Assembly: GCA_934501535.1 (NCBI GenBank)
Contig: CAKSUM010000015.1
Span: 1 to 60,684 of the forward strand
Length of the DNA: 60,684 nucleotides
Origin: an uncultured Clostridia bacterium
Lineage (GTDB): Bacteria; Bacillota; Clostridia; UBA1381
Direction: 5' to 3'
The position numbers and the translations under genes are program-made. The notes below the pieces were generated by a model, which saw only the letters and a program-made list of their open reading frames with translations, was not told the DNA's origin and made no database searches. Below are positions 7,335 through 15,694 of the stretch, piece after piece (positions within the stretch are counted from its first letter, which is position 1; every line of letters starts with the position of its first letter).

Positions 7335-8429
7335 ATGCTTATATCACAGAAAAGTAAAGAAATTATTGACAGCTGCCGCTTTTGCTGGATGTGCCGTCAT
7401 ATCTGCCCGATAGGCAATGTAACGGGACAGGAAAGAAATACCGCGCGTGCAAGAATGCTTGCACTTTCGCTGGTGGAAAGAGGTGCGGAACCGCTGTCCG
7501 GTGTGGCAGATAACATTTATGAATGTTCTCTCTGCGGAGCATGTACAAAGGATTGTGCGACAGGTTGGGATCCGGTAGCGGCGGTAAAGGAAGTAAGAAC
7601 GGAGCTTGCCATGAACGGTGAAACCCCGGATTACATAGTGAAATTGATTGAGAATATACAGGAATACGGCAATGTTTACGGTGAAAAGGATATCCCTTCA
7701 ATACTTGCATCTGAAATTGATAAACTCCCTGAAAAAGCAGATACATTGCTTTTCCTGGGACGTGATGCGATATATAAAAGTCCGGAATCTGCACTGATGG
7801 CAATAGAACTTCTGAAAAAATTGGGAATCGATTTCACGGTTTTGAAAGACGAGCCGGACAGCGGCTATGCTATAGAATTTCTGACGGGAAAAACGGCAGA
7901 GTCAAAGGAAATTGCGGAAAATTGTGCAAAGGCACTGAATTTCAAAACGGTTGTCTGCTATGATCCGGCTGATGCAAAGATATTTATGCGTGAATATAAG
8001 GAATGGGGCGTAAATCTTTCAGCTAAAGTCGTTACATTCACGGCATTTGTTGCGGAGCTGATTAAAAACGGAAATCTGAAGGTAAAATCCACCGGCAGGG
8101 CATACACCGTACAGGACTGTGCACTTCTTGCAAGAGATTTGGAGGAAACGGACGCTGTAAGAGAAATTATTTCGGCTTGCGGGGAAAACCGTGAAATGCT
8201 GTGCTTTGGAAAGGACACAATTCTTGCCGGAAATCTTATTATGAACGAATATATGCCGAAAGTTATGAAAGAGGTTGCCGAGTCACGTTGGGTAAACGCA
8301 AAGAATATGGGTGCGGAGATACTTGTGACGGAAAATCCGGCGGAATATGAGCTGCTTAAGTCAGTAAAACCGACGGACATTGAACTTATGACAATTGAGG
8401 AGGTTGTGCTGAAATGCTTACAGGATTAA
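7335..8429 (+). CDS. GlcF-like iron-sulfur protein with degenerate CCG domains
   Basis: Two [4Fe-4S] motifs lie near the N-terminus: C14-x2-C17-x2-C20-x3-C24-P and C64-x2-C67-x2-C70-x3-C74. The remaining 280 residues follow the GlcF/LldE/HdrB pattern of two repeats. However, the CCG cysteines that hold the special cluster or quinone site are absent: the first repeat reads DEPDSGYAIEFLTG and the second ILVTENPAEYELLK. It therefore looks like an electron-wire subunit carrying only ferredoxin-type clusters. It sits 11 bases after the flavoprotein gene and overlaps the aldolase gene by 16 bases. It most likely passes electrons from the flavoprotein to the ETF encoded at the operon end (inference). 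Confidence 0.85.
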   Translation: MLISQKSKEIIDSCRFCWMCRHICPIGNVTGQERNTARARMLALSLVERGAEPLSGVADNIYECSLCGACTKDCATGWDPVAAVKEVRTELAMNGETPDYIVKLIENIQEYGNVYGEKDIPSILASEIDKLPEKADTLLFLGRDAIYKSPESALMAIELLKKLGIDFTVLKDEPDSGYAIEFLTGKTAESKEIAENCAKALNFKTVVCYDPADAKIFMREYKEWGVNLSAKVVTFTAFVAELIKNGNLKVKSTGRAYTVQDCALLARDLEETDAVREIISACGENREMLCFGKDTILAGNLIMNEYMPKVMKEVAESRWVNAKNMGAEILVTENPAEYELLKSVKPTDIELMTIEEVVLKCLQD

Positions 8430-9241
8430 AGGAAATTCTTGATATGGCGGAAAAGGGCGGGTTTGCTGTCCCTGCCTTTAACGTGTATAACATGGAAACG
8501 GTAATGGGCGTCATAAAAGCCGCGGAGGAGGCAAAATCTCCCGTAATAATTCAGAGTTATTCAAGATTGTTCACTAATGAAGAAGGATATTTTGTATCGC
8601 CGATAGCCCTTGCCGCGGCGAAAAAGGCGAGCGTGCCGGTATGCTTTCATCTGGATCACGGTGCGGGAATTACAGAAGTTACCCGTGCATTGCGATACGG
8701 AACAAGCGGAATCATGATTGATAAATCAGCACTTGAACTTGATGAAAATATTAAAGAAACCAAGAAGATTGTAGATATATGCAATGCTGTAGACGTTGCC
8801 GTAGAGGGTGAGCTGGGTCATGTCGGTAGTGTAAATGACAGCGAAATGCAGGAATTTACAAAGGCCAGTGAGGCGGCAAAATTCGTTGATGAAACGGGCG
8901 TAACCGCACTTGCGATACTTGTGGGTACGGCTCACGGCAGATATAAAAGAGCACCGAAACTGGCAATTGACAGAATTGAAGAAATTCATAAATCGGTAAA
9001 GGCACATTTGGTACTGCACGGCGGCAGCGGTGTGCCCGACGATCAGATTCGTGCGGCTGTTAAAGCAGGAATACGCAAGGTTAATTTCGGAACAGATGTA
9101 TGCTATTCGTTCCTTGATAAGGTGTTTGAAACATCACGGGATTTGGTGGCGATAGATTTGTTTATGAAAGACGCAATTGAAAGTGTAAAAGGATTTGCAC
9201 TTACAAAGATTGATCTTTTGGGAGCAAGGGACAGAGTATGA
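8414..9241 (+). CDS. Class II ketose-bisphosphate aldolase (GatY/IolJ/Fba type)
   Basis: The 275-residue zinc aldolase carries catalytic D81 and zinc ligand H82 in HLDHG, the EGELGHVG block (131-138), GTAHG with H174, and LHGGSGVPDD with H202. NFGTD at 224-228 binds the substrate phosphate. Class II enzymes split ketose 1-phosphates or 1,6-bisphosphates to DHAP and an aldehyde. The length and the EGELGHVG motif place it with GatY/KbaY/IolJ rather than the longer FbaA. It overlaps the Fe-S gene by 16 bases and the kinase by four (ATGA). With the adjacent PfkB and IolB homologues it may act like IolJ on 2-deoxy-5-keto-gluconate 6-phosphate, or as tagatose/fructose bisphosphate aldolase. Confidence 0.9.
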   Translation: MLTGLKEILDMAEKGGFAVPAFNVYNMETVMGVIKAAEEAKSPVIIQSYSRLFTNEEGYFVSPIALAAAKKASVPVCFHLDHGAGITEVTRALRYGTSGIMIDKSALELDENIKETKKIVDICNAVDVAVEGELGHVGSVNDSEMQEFTKASEAAKFVDETGVTALAILVGTAHGRYKRAPKLAIDRIEEIHKSVKAHLVLHGGSGVPDDQIRAAVKAGIRKVNFGTDVCYSFLDKVFETSRDLVAIDLFMKDAIESVKGFALTKIDLLGARDRV

Positions 9242-10146
9242 TAGTAGGAATAGGTGCAAATGTTTATGATACGCTGATAACTCTTTCGGATTTTCCGAAT
9301 GAGGATACGAAAATGCGTGCCGACAGTGTACAGGTGAGCGGCGGAGGCCCGTGTGCGACGGGGCTTTGTGCCGCGGCAAAGCTGGGTGCGAAAGCGGCGT
9401 TTATCGGTACGCTTTCGGACGACTTATGCGGACAATTTTTGATGTCCGATATGGCAAAATACGGATTGGATAACAGCTTTATCAATACAGTAAGCGGTTA
9501 TGCGGCATTTACATCATGCATATGGCTCAATAAAAAGAATGCGACGCGTACGTGTGTTTTTAATAAAGGAAATATTCCGCCGCTTGAACTTACCGCGGAG
9601 CAGAAACATGCAATTGCCGGTGCCGATATTCTTATGGTAGACGGAAATGAACTGGACGCCGCAATAGACGGTGCAAAAACCGCCGCCGCAAACGGTACAA
9701 AGGTTCTGTATGACGCCGGAGGACTGTATGAGGGTGTGGAGAGATTACTTCCGCTGACGGATATTTTGATTCCGTCCGCTGAGTTTGCTATGGGGCATAC
9801 TAACACAAAAGATATCGAAACTGCGGCAAAAGCAATATTCAAAAAATACACACCTGAAATTGTTGTTGTAACCGACGGAAAAAACGGCGGCATAATGTAT
9901 GACGGAAATGAAATGTGGCACTATCCGGCATTTAAGGTGGAAGCGGTTGATTCAAACGGTGCGGGAGATGTGTTCCACGGTGCGTTTGCTTTTGGCGTAC
10001 AAACGGGGTATGATTATAAAAAGTGCTGCATTTTTGCAAGTGCGGTATCGGCTCTTAAATGTACGGGCGTGGGTGCAAGAGAAAGCGTGCCGTCATTTGA
10101 AACTGTGATTAAATTTTTGGAGGAGCGTGGAATTGATGAACTATAA
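9238..10146 (+). CDS. PfkB/ribokinase-family sugar kinase
   Basis: The 302-residue kinase has the N-terminal glycine motif VSGGGPCATGLCAAAKLGA (33-51) and the C-terminal signature DSNGAGDVFHGAFAFG (238-253) with catalytic base D244. The family phosphorylates sugars such as ribose, fructose 6-phosphate, 2-keto-3-deoxygluconate and, as IolC, 5-dehydro-2-deoxygluconate. Its start overlaps the aldolase stop (ATGA) and its end overlaps the IolB-like gene, so kinase and aldolase are likely made in fixed ratio and act in sequence. The specific sugar cannot be read from sequence; the neighbour makes an IolC-like role attractive. Confidence 0.9.
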   Translation: MIVGIGANVYDTLITLSDFPNEDTKMRADSVQVSGGGPCATGLCAAAKLGAKAAFIGTLSDDLCGQFLMSDMAKYGLDNSFINTVSGYAAFTSCIWLNKKNATRTCVFNKGNIPPLELTAEQKHAIAGADILMVDGNELDAAIDGAKTAAANGTKVLYDAGGLYEGVERLLPLTDILIPSAEFAMGHTNTKDIETAAKAIFKKYTPEIVVVTDGKNGGIMYDGNEMWHYPAFKVEAVDSNGAGDVFHGAFAFGVQTGYDYKKCCIFASAVSALKCTGVGARESVPSFETVIKFLEERGIDEL

Positions 10147-10924
10147 AAGAACATGGAATAAAAAATTCGGAAAATCCGAAATCTATAAACGCGAAAATAG
10201 CGGCTGCCAAAAGGTTGAAATTGATATGCTGCGCCTTGCCGACGGCGAGACAAAAGCATACCGAGAAGAAGATAAGGAATACGCACTTGTTATTCTCGGC
10301 GGAAAGTGTGATGTTAAGGGCGAGAATTTCGGATTTACGGACGCGGGCAAAAGAAAGGACGTTTTTGACGGTGCGGCAACCTGTATTTATGTGCCGGCAA
10401 ATACTCCTTTTACGGTAACTGCAAAGGGTGAAGTGAAGATATGTGTATCTAAATCGCCGTGCAGCGAAACTTTCGAGCCGACTATTATCAATCCGGAAGA
10501 TGTTGTTATCAAAAATCTCGGCAAACCCGGCTGGGAACGCGAGGCGCATTTTATTCTTGACGAAAGGGTAAAATCTAAAATGCTGTATATAGGCGAGGCT
10601 TTTGTAAAAGGCGGTCAATGGGCGAGTTATCCGCCGCACAAGCATGATGATGACAATATGCCGACCGAGGCGGAAACGGAAGAAATTTATTATTATGAAT
10701 TTAAGAAACCGCAGGGTTTTGGTATTCAGCGTGTCTACACAATGGAAGGCGATGTTGATGAAACGTATGTCGTAAAAAGCGGCGACTTCGTGGAAATTCC
10801 GCGCGGCTATCACCCGTTCCACGCGGCACCCGGTTATGACAACTATTACCTGTGGATTATGGCAGGCAAGGACAGAGGATTTTATATGACGACTGATGAG
10901 GAACACGCATGGCTGAACAAATAA
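10136..10924 (+). CDS. IolB/KduI-family isomerase (5-deoxy-glucuronate isomerase-like)
   Basis: The protein (262 residues from ATG 10136) matches the length and double-cupin build of IolB. Metal-binding PPHKHD lies near residue 168, followed by an E-rich EETEEIYYYEF-like block and PRGYHPFHAAPGYDNYYLW near 222-240. IolB turns 5-deoxy-glucuronate into 5-dehydro-2-deoxy-gluconate in inositol breakdown; KduI relatives act on pectin-derived uronates. ATG 10136 is chosen because it lies ten bases after TTGGAGGAG, whereas the upstream in-frame GTG at 10127 touches that site. It overlaps the kinase by 11 bases. Other inositol genes (iolG, iolE, iolD) are absent here, so its substrate may differ. Confidence 0.85.
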   Translation: MNYKRTWNKKFGKSEIYKRENSGCQKVEIDMLRLADGETKAYREEDKEYALVILGGKCDVKGENFGFTDAGKRKDVFDGAATCIYVPANTPFTVTAKGEVKICVSKSPCSETFEPTIINPEDVVIKNLGKPGWEREAHFILDERVKSKMLYIGEAFVKGGQWASYPPHKHDDDNMPTEAETEEIYYYEFKKPQGFGIQRVYTMEGDVDETYVVKSGDFVEIPRGYHPFHAAPGYDNYYLWIMAGKDRGFYMTTDEEHAWLNK

Positions 10925-11763
10925 TTATTTCAAACGGAAAAATCAAAGCCGGAATTTCAACGCTTGGTGCGGAATTAAGAAGCATTAAAAAAGATGAAAC
11001 TGAGATTATGTGGCAGGGCGATCCGTCTGTATGGACGGGCTGTGCTCCGCTTTTGTTCCCGATATGCGGCGGATTGCGTGATGATAAATACTTCTTTGAC
11101 GGGAAGGAATATATCCTTGAAAAGCACGGATTTGCACGTCATCGCGAATTTGAAACGGAAAGAGTATCGGATAATTCGGTAACATTCTTGCTGAAATCGG
11201 ACGCGGAAACACTAAAGCACTATCCGTTTTTATTCGAGCTGAGAGTTATATATACGATAATTGATAATGGCATGAAAGTTCAGCATGAAGTAACCAATTC
11301 CGATTCAAAAGTAATGTATTTTTCAATAGGTGCACATGAGGCATATGCATGTCCTAACGGAATTGAAGAATACAGTGTTGTTTTTGAAAAGCCGGAAACT
11401 CTTAATGCAAGAGTTTTAAACGGAAATCTTTTGGAATATAAAACCGTTCCGATAATTGAAAATGAAAGAGTTTTGCCGTTAAAAAAGGAATATTTTGCAG
11501 TAGACGCACTTGTGTTTACGGATATCAATTCAAGAAAAGTTACCTTGGAAAACAACCGTACAAATGCATGCGTTGATGTAAATTTTGACGGTTTTGACTA
11601 TTTCCTTTTGTGGACCAAACCGAACGGTAATTACATATGTATTGAGCCGTGGTGCGGAATACAGGATTTTGTGGACAGCGACTATGAACTTACACGAAAA
11701 AAGGGAATTATTAAATTAAAACCCGGTGAAACAGACACAAGAATACACACAATAACAATATAG
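10909..11763 (+). CDS. Aldose 1-epimerase-family protein (LacX-like)
   Basis: The 284-residue beta-sandwich protein carries the family motifs GCAPLLFPICGGL (44-56), KHGFARHREF (72-81) with the two conserved histidines, and a third conserved His in SIGAHEAYACP (near 145). The family interconverts alpha and beta anomers of aldoses; LacX-like members often accompany tagatose/galactose pathways. It overlaps the IolB-like gene by 16 bases. In this operon it would supply the anomer used by the isomerase or kinase. Mutarotase activity is plausible but unproven, as many members of this branch bind sugar phosphates. Confidence 0.85.
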   Translation: MAEQIIISNGKIKAGISTLGAELRSIKKDETEIMWQGDPSVWTGCAPLLFPICGGLRDDKYFFDGKEYILEKHGFARHREFETERVSDNSVTFLLKSDAETLKHYPFLFELRVIYTIIDNGMKVQHEVTNSDSKVMYFSIGAHEAYACPNGIEEYSVVFEKPETLNARVLNGNLLEYKTVPIIENERVLPLKKEYFAVDALVFTDINSRKVTLENNRTNACVDVNFDGFDYFLLWTKPNGNYICIEPWCGIQDFVDSDYELTRKKGIIKLKPGETDTRIHTITI

Positions 11764-11772
11764 GAGACAGTT

Positions 11773-12420
11773 ATGCTGAAAAGATTAAAAGAGCTTAACC
11801 CTGATATAAAATTTTATGATATCCATTCTAAAGAATTTGCTAAATACGGACGTGTTCTTGATATAGATACGCGAAAAGTGGTTGATGCTTGCGAAAAAAT
11901 CAGCCGTCCGGAGAACGGGACTGCATATATGATGTCATGTCCGGAACTTGAGTCACTCCCAAACAGCAATAATTTAAGGGAGTACGCGTTCGGCGAATTA
12001 AATGCACAAATCGGATTGTGCCACGGGTATAACAGTTACTTAAACGGACTGGAGTATCACAAAAGTTCCGAAATCAATATCGCGGCAACACCGCTTGTGC
12101 TGCTCCTCGGGCTTGAATATGAAATGGAAGAAAATGAATATTCATCAAGCAATGTAAAGGCGTTTTATCTTGAAAAGGGAGATGCAATTGAAGTTTATTC
12201 GACAAGTCTGCATTTTTGCCCATGTCAGACGGAAGACGGCGGATTTTCATGTGCGGTAATTCTTCCGGAGGGTACGAATGATGTTCTTGATAAATCATCT
12301 TGTGATAAGTTGCTTTTCAGAAAGAATAAATGGCTGATTTGCCATGAAGATAACCATGCTTTGACTGAAAAGGGCGTGTATCCCGGAATATATGGTGAAA
12401 ATTATAAGGTAGAGTATTAA
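11773..12420 (+). CDS. DUF4867-family protein
   Basis: The 215-residue protein has the DUF4867 pattern: an N-terminal LKELNPDIKFYDIHSKEFAKYGR and a central GLCHGYNSYLNGLEYHKSSE, followed by LVLLLG and a C-terminal CHEDNHAL. Conserved histidines and a cupin-like beta-rich body suggest a metal-dependent sugar enzyme, but no reaction is established that I know of. It lies between the epimerase (9-base gap) and the FGGY kinase (13-base gap) with ribosome sites GGAG. Similar genes commonly accompany sugar isomerase, PfkB and class II aldolase genes in Firmicutes. It is a good candidate for the missing step of this operon's pathway. Confidence 0.75.
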   Translation: MLKRLKELNPDIKFYDIHSKEFAKYGRVLDIDTRKVVDACEKISRPENGTAYMMSCPELESLPNSNNLREYAFGELNAQIGLCHGYNSYLNGLEYHKSSEINIAATPLVLLLGLEYEMEENEYSSSNVKAFYLEKGDAIEVYSTSLHFCPCQTEDGGFSCAVILPEGTNDVLDKSSCDKLLFRKNKWLICHEDNHALTEKGVYPGIYGENYKVEY

Positions 12421-12433
12421 TGGAGAAACCGAT

Positions 12434-13903
12434 ATGAAGTATTTACTTGGCATAGATTTCGGCGGCGGAGCGTCCAAAGCAACGCTTTTGGGCGAGGACG
12501 GAATAATAGCCGCAACAAATTCCGTTGAATATCCGACGTATTATCCGCAGCCGGGATATGCAGAGCAAAACCCCGATGACTGGTATGCTGCGGTAAAGGA
12601 AAATATTGCGGGAATTTTGCAAAAGAGCGGAATAAATAAAGAAGAAATAGCGGCACTGTGCTTTGACGCAGCGACGCATACGGCGGTTCTGACAGATAAT
12701 GACGGCAAGGTTTTAAGACCAGCAATTTACTGGACGGACAGCCGCAGTACAAAAGAATGTGCATATATTCATAATAATTTCGGTGACTTGGTTTTGAATA
12801 AAACACTTCACAGCGTCGATACAATCTGGACGCTGCCGCAGCTTATGTGGGTAAAAAACAATGAGCCGGATATATGGAAAAGGGTCGGAAAAATTTTCTT
12901 TCCGAAGGACTATATCCGATATCTGCTCACGGGTGAATATTGCACAGACTATATTGAGGCGGAGGGCAGTATGCTTTTCGACTTCAATACATTGAAATGG
13001 TCGGAGGAACTATGCGGGATTATAGGTCTTGATGTCGGTATTTTACCGCATGTTGTTTCGCCAATGGATTTTGTCGGGAATATTACCGAAAAGGCAGCGG
13101 TGGAAATCGGACTCTCGGCGGATACGAAGGTAATATGCGGAACAACCGATACGGCACTTGAAGTATTTGCGTCTGGTGCGGTTGAAAACGGTGATATGAC
13201 AATAAAGCTTGCAACCGCGGGCAGAATTTGTATGGTGACGGATAAGGCATACCCGCATAAGCATATGATAAACTACTCGCATATCGAAAAGGGACTGTGG
13301 TATCCGGGTACGGCGACAAAATCCTGTGCCGCGTCATACAGGTGGTACCGTGATACCTTCGGCGGCGGATATAAAGAACTTGATAACGGCGCAAAGCAAA
13401 TAGAAGTCGGCTGTGACGGCTTGATTTTTCACCCGTATTTAAACGGCGAGCTTACGCCTTATGCCGATCCCAATCTTTGCGGAAGTTTTACCGGCATACG
13501 TGCATCGCATACAAAAGCACATTTTTCGCGTGCGGTTATGGAAGGCGTTGCTATGTCGCTGATGGATTGCAAAACAGTATTTGATGAGTTGGGCATTGAA
13601 TTTCCGCAAAGAGCGAATATAATCGGCGGCGGGTCGGAAAGTCCTGTCTGGCGGCAGATTGTTGCGGACACACTGGGGATTGAGCTTGTTCAGAAGGAAA
13701 GCAGCGATTCTTCCTTTGGCAGTGCTATGCTTGCAGGTGTGGCAGTCGGAATTTGGGGTAGTCTTTCCGAGGCGGTGCAAAAATGCTCAAAAACTTTATC
13801 GCATACAATACCGTGCCGTGAAAATACCGAAAAATATAATCAGTTATTTAAGAAGTACAAAAAAATTCACGATGCATTAGCTGAAGTTTACAACAAGATA
13901 TAA
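12434..13903 (+). CDS. FGGY-family carbohydrate kinase
   Basis: The 489-residue kinase opens with the phosphate loop GIDFGGGASKATLLGEDG. It carries PAIYWTDSRS, the GTTDTALEVFASGAV adenosine block (near 232-246) and the C-terminal signature MEGVAMSLMDC...ANIIGGGSESPVWRQIVADTLG. It is closest in layout to xylulokinase/L-fuculokinase-type members and would phosphorylate a ketose made by the FucI-like isomerase. The operon thus holds two kinases from unrelated folds (PfkB and FGGY), which suggests either a bisphosphate intermediate or two converging substrates. The start is preceded by GGAGAA. Substrate is unknown. Confidence 0.88.
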   Translation: MKYLLGIDFGGGASKATLLGEDGIIAATNSVEYPTYYPQPGYAEQNPDDWYAAVKENIAGILQKSGINKEEIAALCFDAATHTAVLTDNDGKVLRPAIYWTDSRSTKECAYIHNNFGDLVLNKTLHSVDTIWTLPQLMWVKNNEPDIWKRVGKIFFPKDYIRYLLTGEYCTDYIEAEGSMLFDFNTLKWSEELCGIIGLDVGILPHVVSPMDFVGNITEKAAVEIGLSADTKVICGTTDTALEVFASGAVENGDMTIKLATAGRICMVTDKAYPHKHMINYSHIEKGLWYPGTATKSCAASYRWYRDTFGGGYKELDNGAKQIEVGCDGLIFHPYLNGELTPYADPNLCGSFTGIRASHTKAHFSRAVMEGVAMSLMDCKTVFDELGIEFPQRANIIGGGSESPVWRQIVADTLGIELVQKESSDSSFGSAMLAGVAVGIWGSLSEAVQKCSKTLSHTIPCRENTEKYNQLFKKYKKIHDALAEVYNKI

Positions 13904-13920
13904 CGCACAAGGGGTAGAAT

Positions 13921-15312
13921 ATGATGAAAATTGTGGTTTGTGTAAAGGTAGTTAAGGGCGAAATCAATCCTTTTGACGAGTGTGCATTGGAGTGTGCCCT
14001 TAAAATTAAAGATGCCCGAATTACAGTTTTGTCTATGGGTGCGGAGCCGGCAAAACCGGCACTTGACCGCATTTCCAGACTGGCGGTTGACAGGATAATT
14101 CTGCTGAGCGACAGACGTCTTGCCGGCTCTGATACACTTGCCACAAGCTACGCACTTTCACAGGTAATAAAACAAATAAACCCGGAACTTGTACTTTGCG
14201 GCAGACAAAGCATTGACGGCGATACGGCACAGGTCGGACCGTGCTTGTCGGAGCTTTTGGGCTATAATCTTATAACCAACATAATGGAAATGGAGATTGA
14301 CAAAAAAATATGCTGCAAAACACGAATGGGATATGAGCAAACGGATTTTCCGGCGGTTTTGACGGTCGAAAGAATAAATACTCTGCGGTTTCCGCGGATT
14401 GGTTCAAATATTAAAAACGTTGAAATAATTAGTGCCGACGATGCGGAAATAGATACATCAAAATGCGGATTGTCGGGTTCGCCGACAAAAGTGCTTAAAT
14501 CTTTTGAAAGCAGACGCGGCACAAGAAAGTGTCAATTTATTACACCTGATAAGCTTGATTGGTGTATAACTGAGGCATTAAAAAAGGTGCATGAGGAAAT
14601 CAAACCGCAGACAGCGGGGCAAAAGCTTGAAACAATCACCGTTATAGGTGATGAATTGGCAGAGGCGGCAAGAGAATTGGCACGGAATGTGCGTGTTATA
14701 CAAAGCCGCGATTATATAGAGATAGCGGAACTTGTGAAGAATGATGATGTTGTTTTGTGGAGTGCGGATTTGTGGGGTAGAAAAAATGCACCCCGCACGG
14801 CCGCGATTTTAAAAACGGGACTTTGTGCCGACTGTACCGCACTTGAGACGGACGGGGAAAAATTGTTTATGTATCGTCCGGCGTTCGGCGGAACTCTTAC
14901 GGCAAAAATAGAGTGCAAAACGCGTCCGCAAATGGCAACCGTGCGAACGGAAAACGTGGATAAAAGCGATGTGGTGTTCGGATTGGGACGCGGTGCTGTG
15001 AATAACTTGGAAAAGTATATGTCGCTTGCCCAAAAATATAACGCGGACATTGCGGCATCGCGTGCATTCGTGGATATGGGATTGGCAGACTATGATAGGC
15101 AGGTGGGCCTGACGGGGAAAATAATTGCCCCGAAGGTGTATGTGGCTTGCGGAATATCGGGTGCGGTGCAGCATACCTGCGGATTTGAAAATGCCGGGAC
15201 GGTGATTGCGATTAATCCCGATAAAAATGCGAGAATTTTTGACTTTGCGGATTTTGGGATAGTTACAGATGATATATTCTTGCCAAAAAGTGGCCGAATT
15301 ACACTTGGTTAA
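13921..15312 (+). CDS. Single-chain electron transfer flavoprotein (EtfB-EtfA fusion)
   Basis: The N-terminal half (about residues 1-220) is EtfB: MKIVVCVKVV and the signature GRQSIDGDTAQVGP near 100. The C-terminal half (about 225-463) is EtfA: RKNAPRTAAILKTGLCADCTAL, RPAFGGTL, RPQMATVR, then the FAD domain with GLGRGAVNN, SRAFVDMG and VYVACGISGAVQHTCG and the final AINPDKNARIF. The front of EtfA domain I is cut short: 463 residues in total against about 590 for separate subunits. ETF accepts electrons from flavin dehydrogenases, here most likely the GlcD-like/Fe-S pair earlier in the same operon. It is the last gene before a MITE and lacks a clear terminator. Whether the start is ATG 13921 or 13924 is open. 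Confidence 0.88.
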   Translation: MMKIVVCVKVVKGEINPFDECALECALKIKDARITVLSMGAEPAKPALDRISRLAVDRIILLSDRRLAGSDTLATSYALSQVIKQINPELVLCGRQSIDGDTAQVGPCLSELLGYNLITNIMEMEIDKKICCKTRMGYEQTDFPAVLTVERINTLRFPRIGSNIKNVEIISADDAEIDTSKCGLSGSPTKVLKSFESRRGTRKCQFITPDKLDWCITEALKKVHEEIKPQTAGQKLETITVIGDELAEAARELARNVRVIQSRDYIEIAELVKNDDVVLWSADLWGRKNAPRTAAILKTGLCADCTALETDGEKLFMYRPAFGGTLTAKIECKTRPQMATVRTENVDKSDVVFGLGRGAVNNLEKYMSLAQKYNADIAASRAFVDMGLADYDRQVGLTGKIIAPKVYVACGISGAVQHTCGFENAGTVIAINPDKNARIFDFADFGIVTDDIFLPKSGRITLG

Positions 15313-15345
15313 AAATTCAGAATGGGTGGATTTTTAAAGATAATA

Positions 15346-15618
15346 TAACTATAGGGTAATGTAAAGTGAATTGTGAAAAACATGGGAAACTTTGTCTTCT
15401 TTGTGCAATATTTTATTATACTCCAACATGCTGTTAGAGTCTGAAATGAACAGGATTTCAGATCGGACTGGACAAGTATTTCCGGAGTATAATGGCTGGT
15501 AATTACAGAGGAAATAAGGAGAGATAATTGCTGTTTTATACAATGATGCATCGAAAACTGCGTAGACACTGAGGTTTTCAGAAGAGATCATAAAAACACT
15601 TTACACAGCTAACTATAG
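15346..15618. mobile_element. MITE-like element, 255 bp, with inverted ends and 9-bp target duplication
   Basis: Bases 15355-15609 are bounded by GGTAATGTAAAGTG on the left and CACTTTACACAGC on the right, imperfect inverted ends sharing TGTAAAGTG. Both are flanked by the identical TAACTATAG (15346-15354 and 15610-15618). TGTAAAGTG-type ends and 8-9-bp duplications are typical of IS256-family elements. No transposase frame is inside, so it is non-autonomous. It separates the catabolic operon from the GH4 gene; the remaining bases 15619-15694 hold the GH4 leader with ribosome site GAGGAG. Confidence 0.8.
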
Positions 15619-15694
15619 AAGGGGGTGTTTGAAATGTAATTTATTGTACATTGGAAAAGATATTTGAAAATGATAATTTAGAGGAGTTTTAGTT

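Noticed and set aside
15309..15591. Two reverse-strand reading frames of 80-86 codons inside the MITE.
   Set aside because: They resemble no protein, have no ribosome site, overlap each other, and lie within a non-autonomous element bounded by target duplications.
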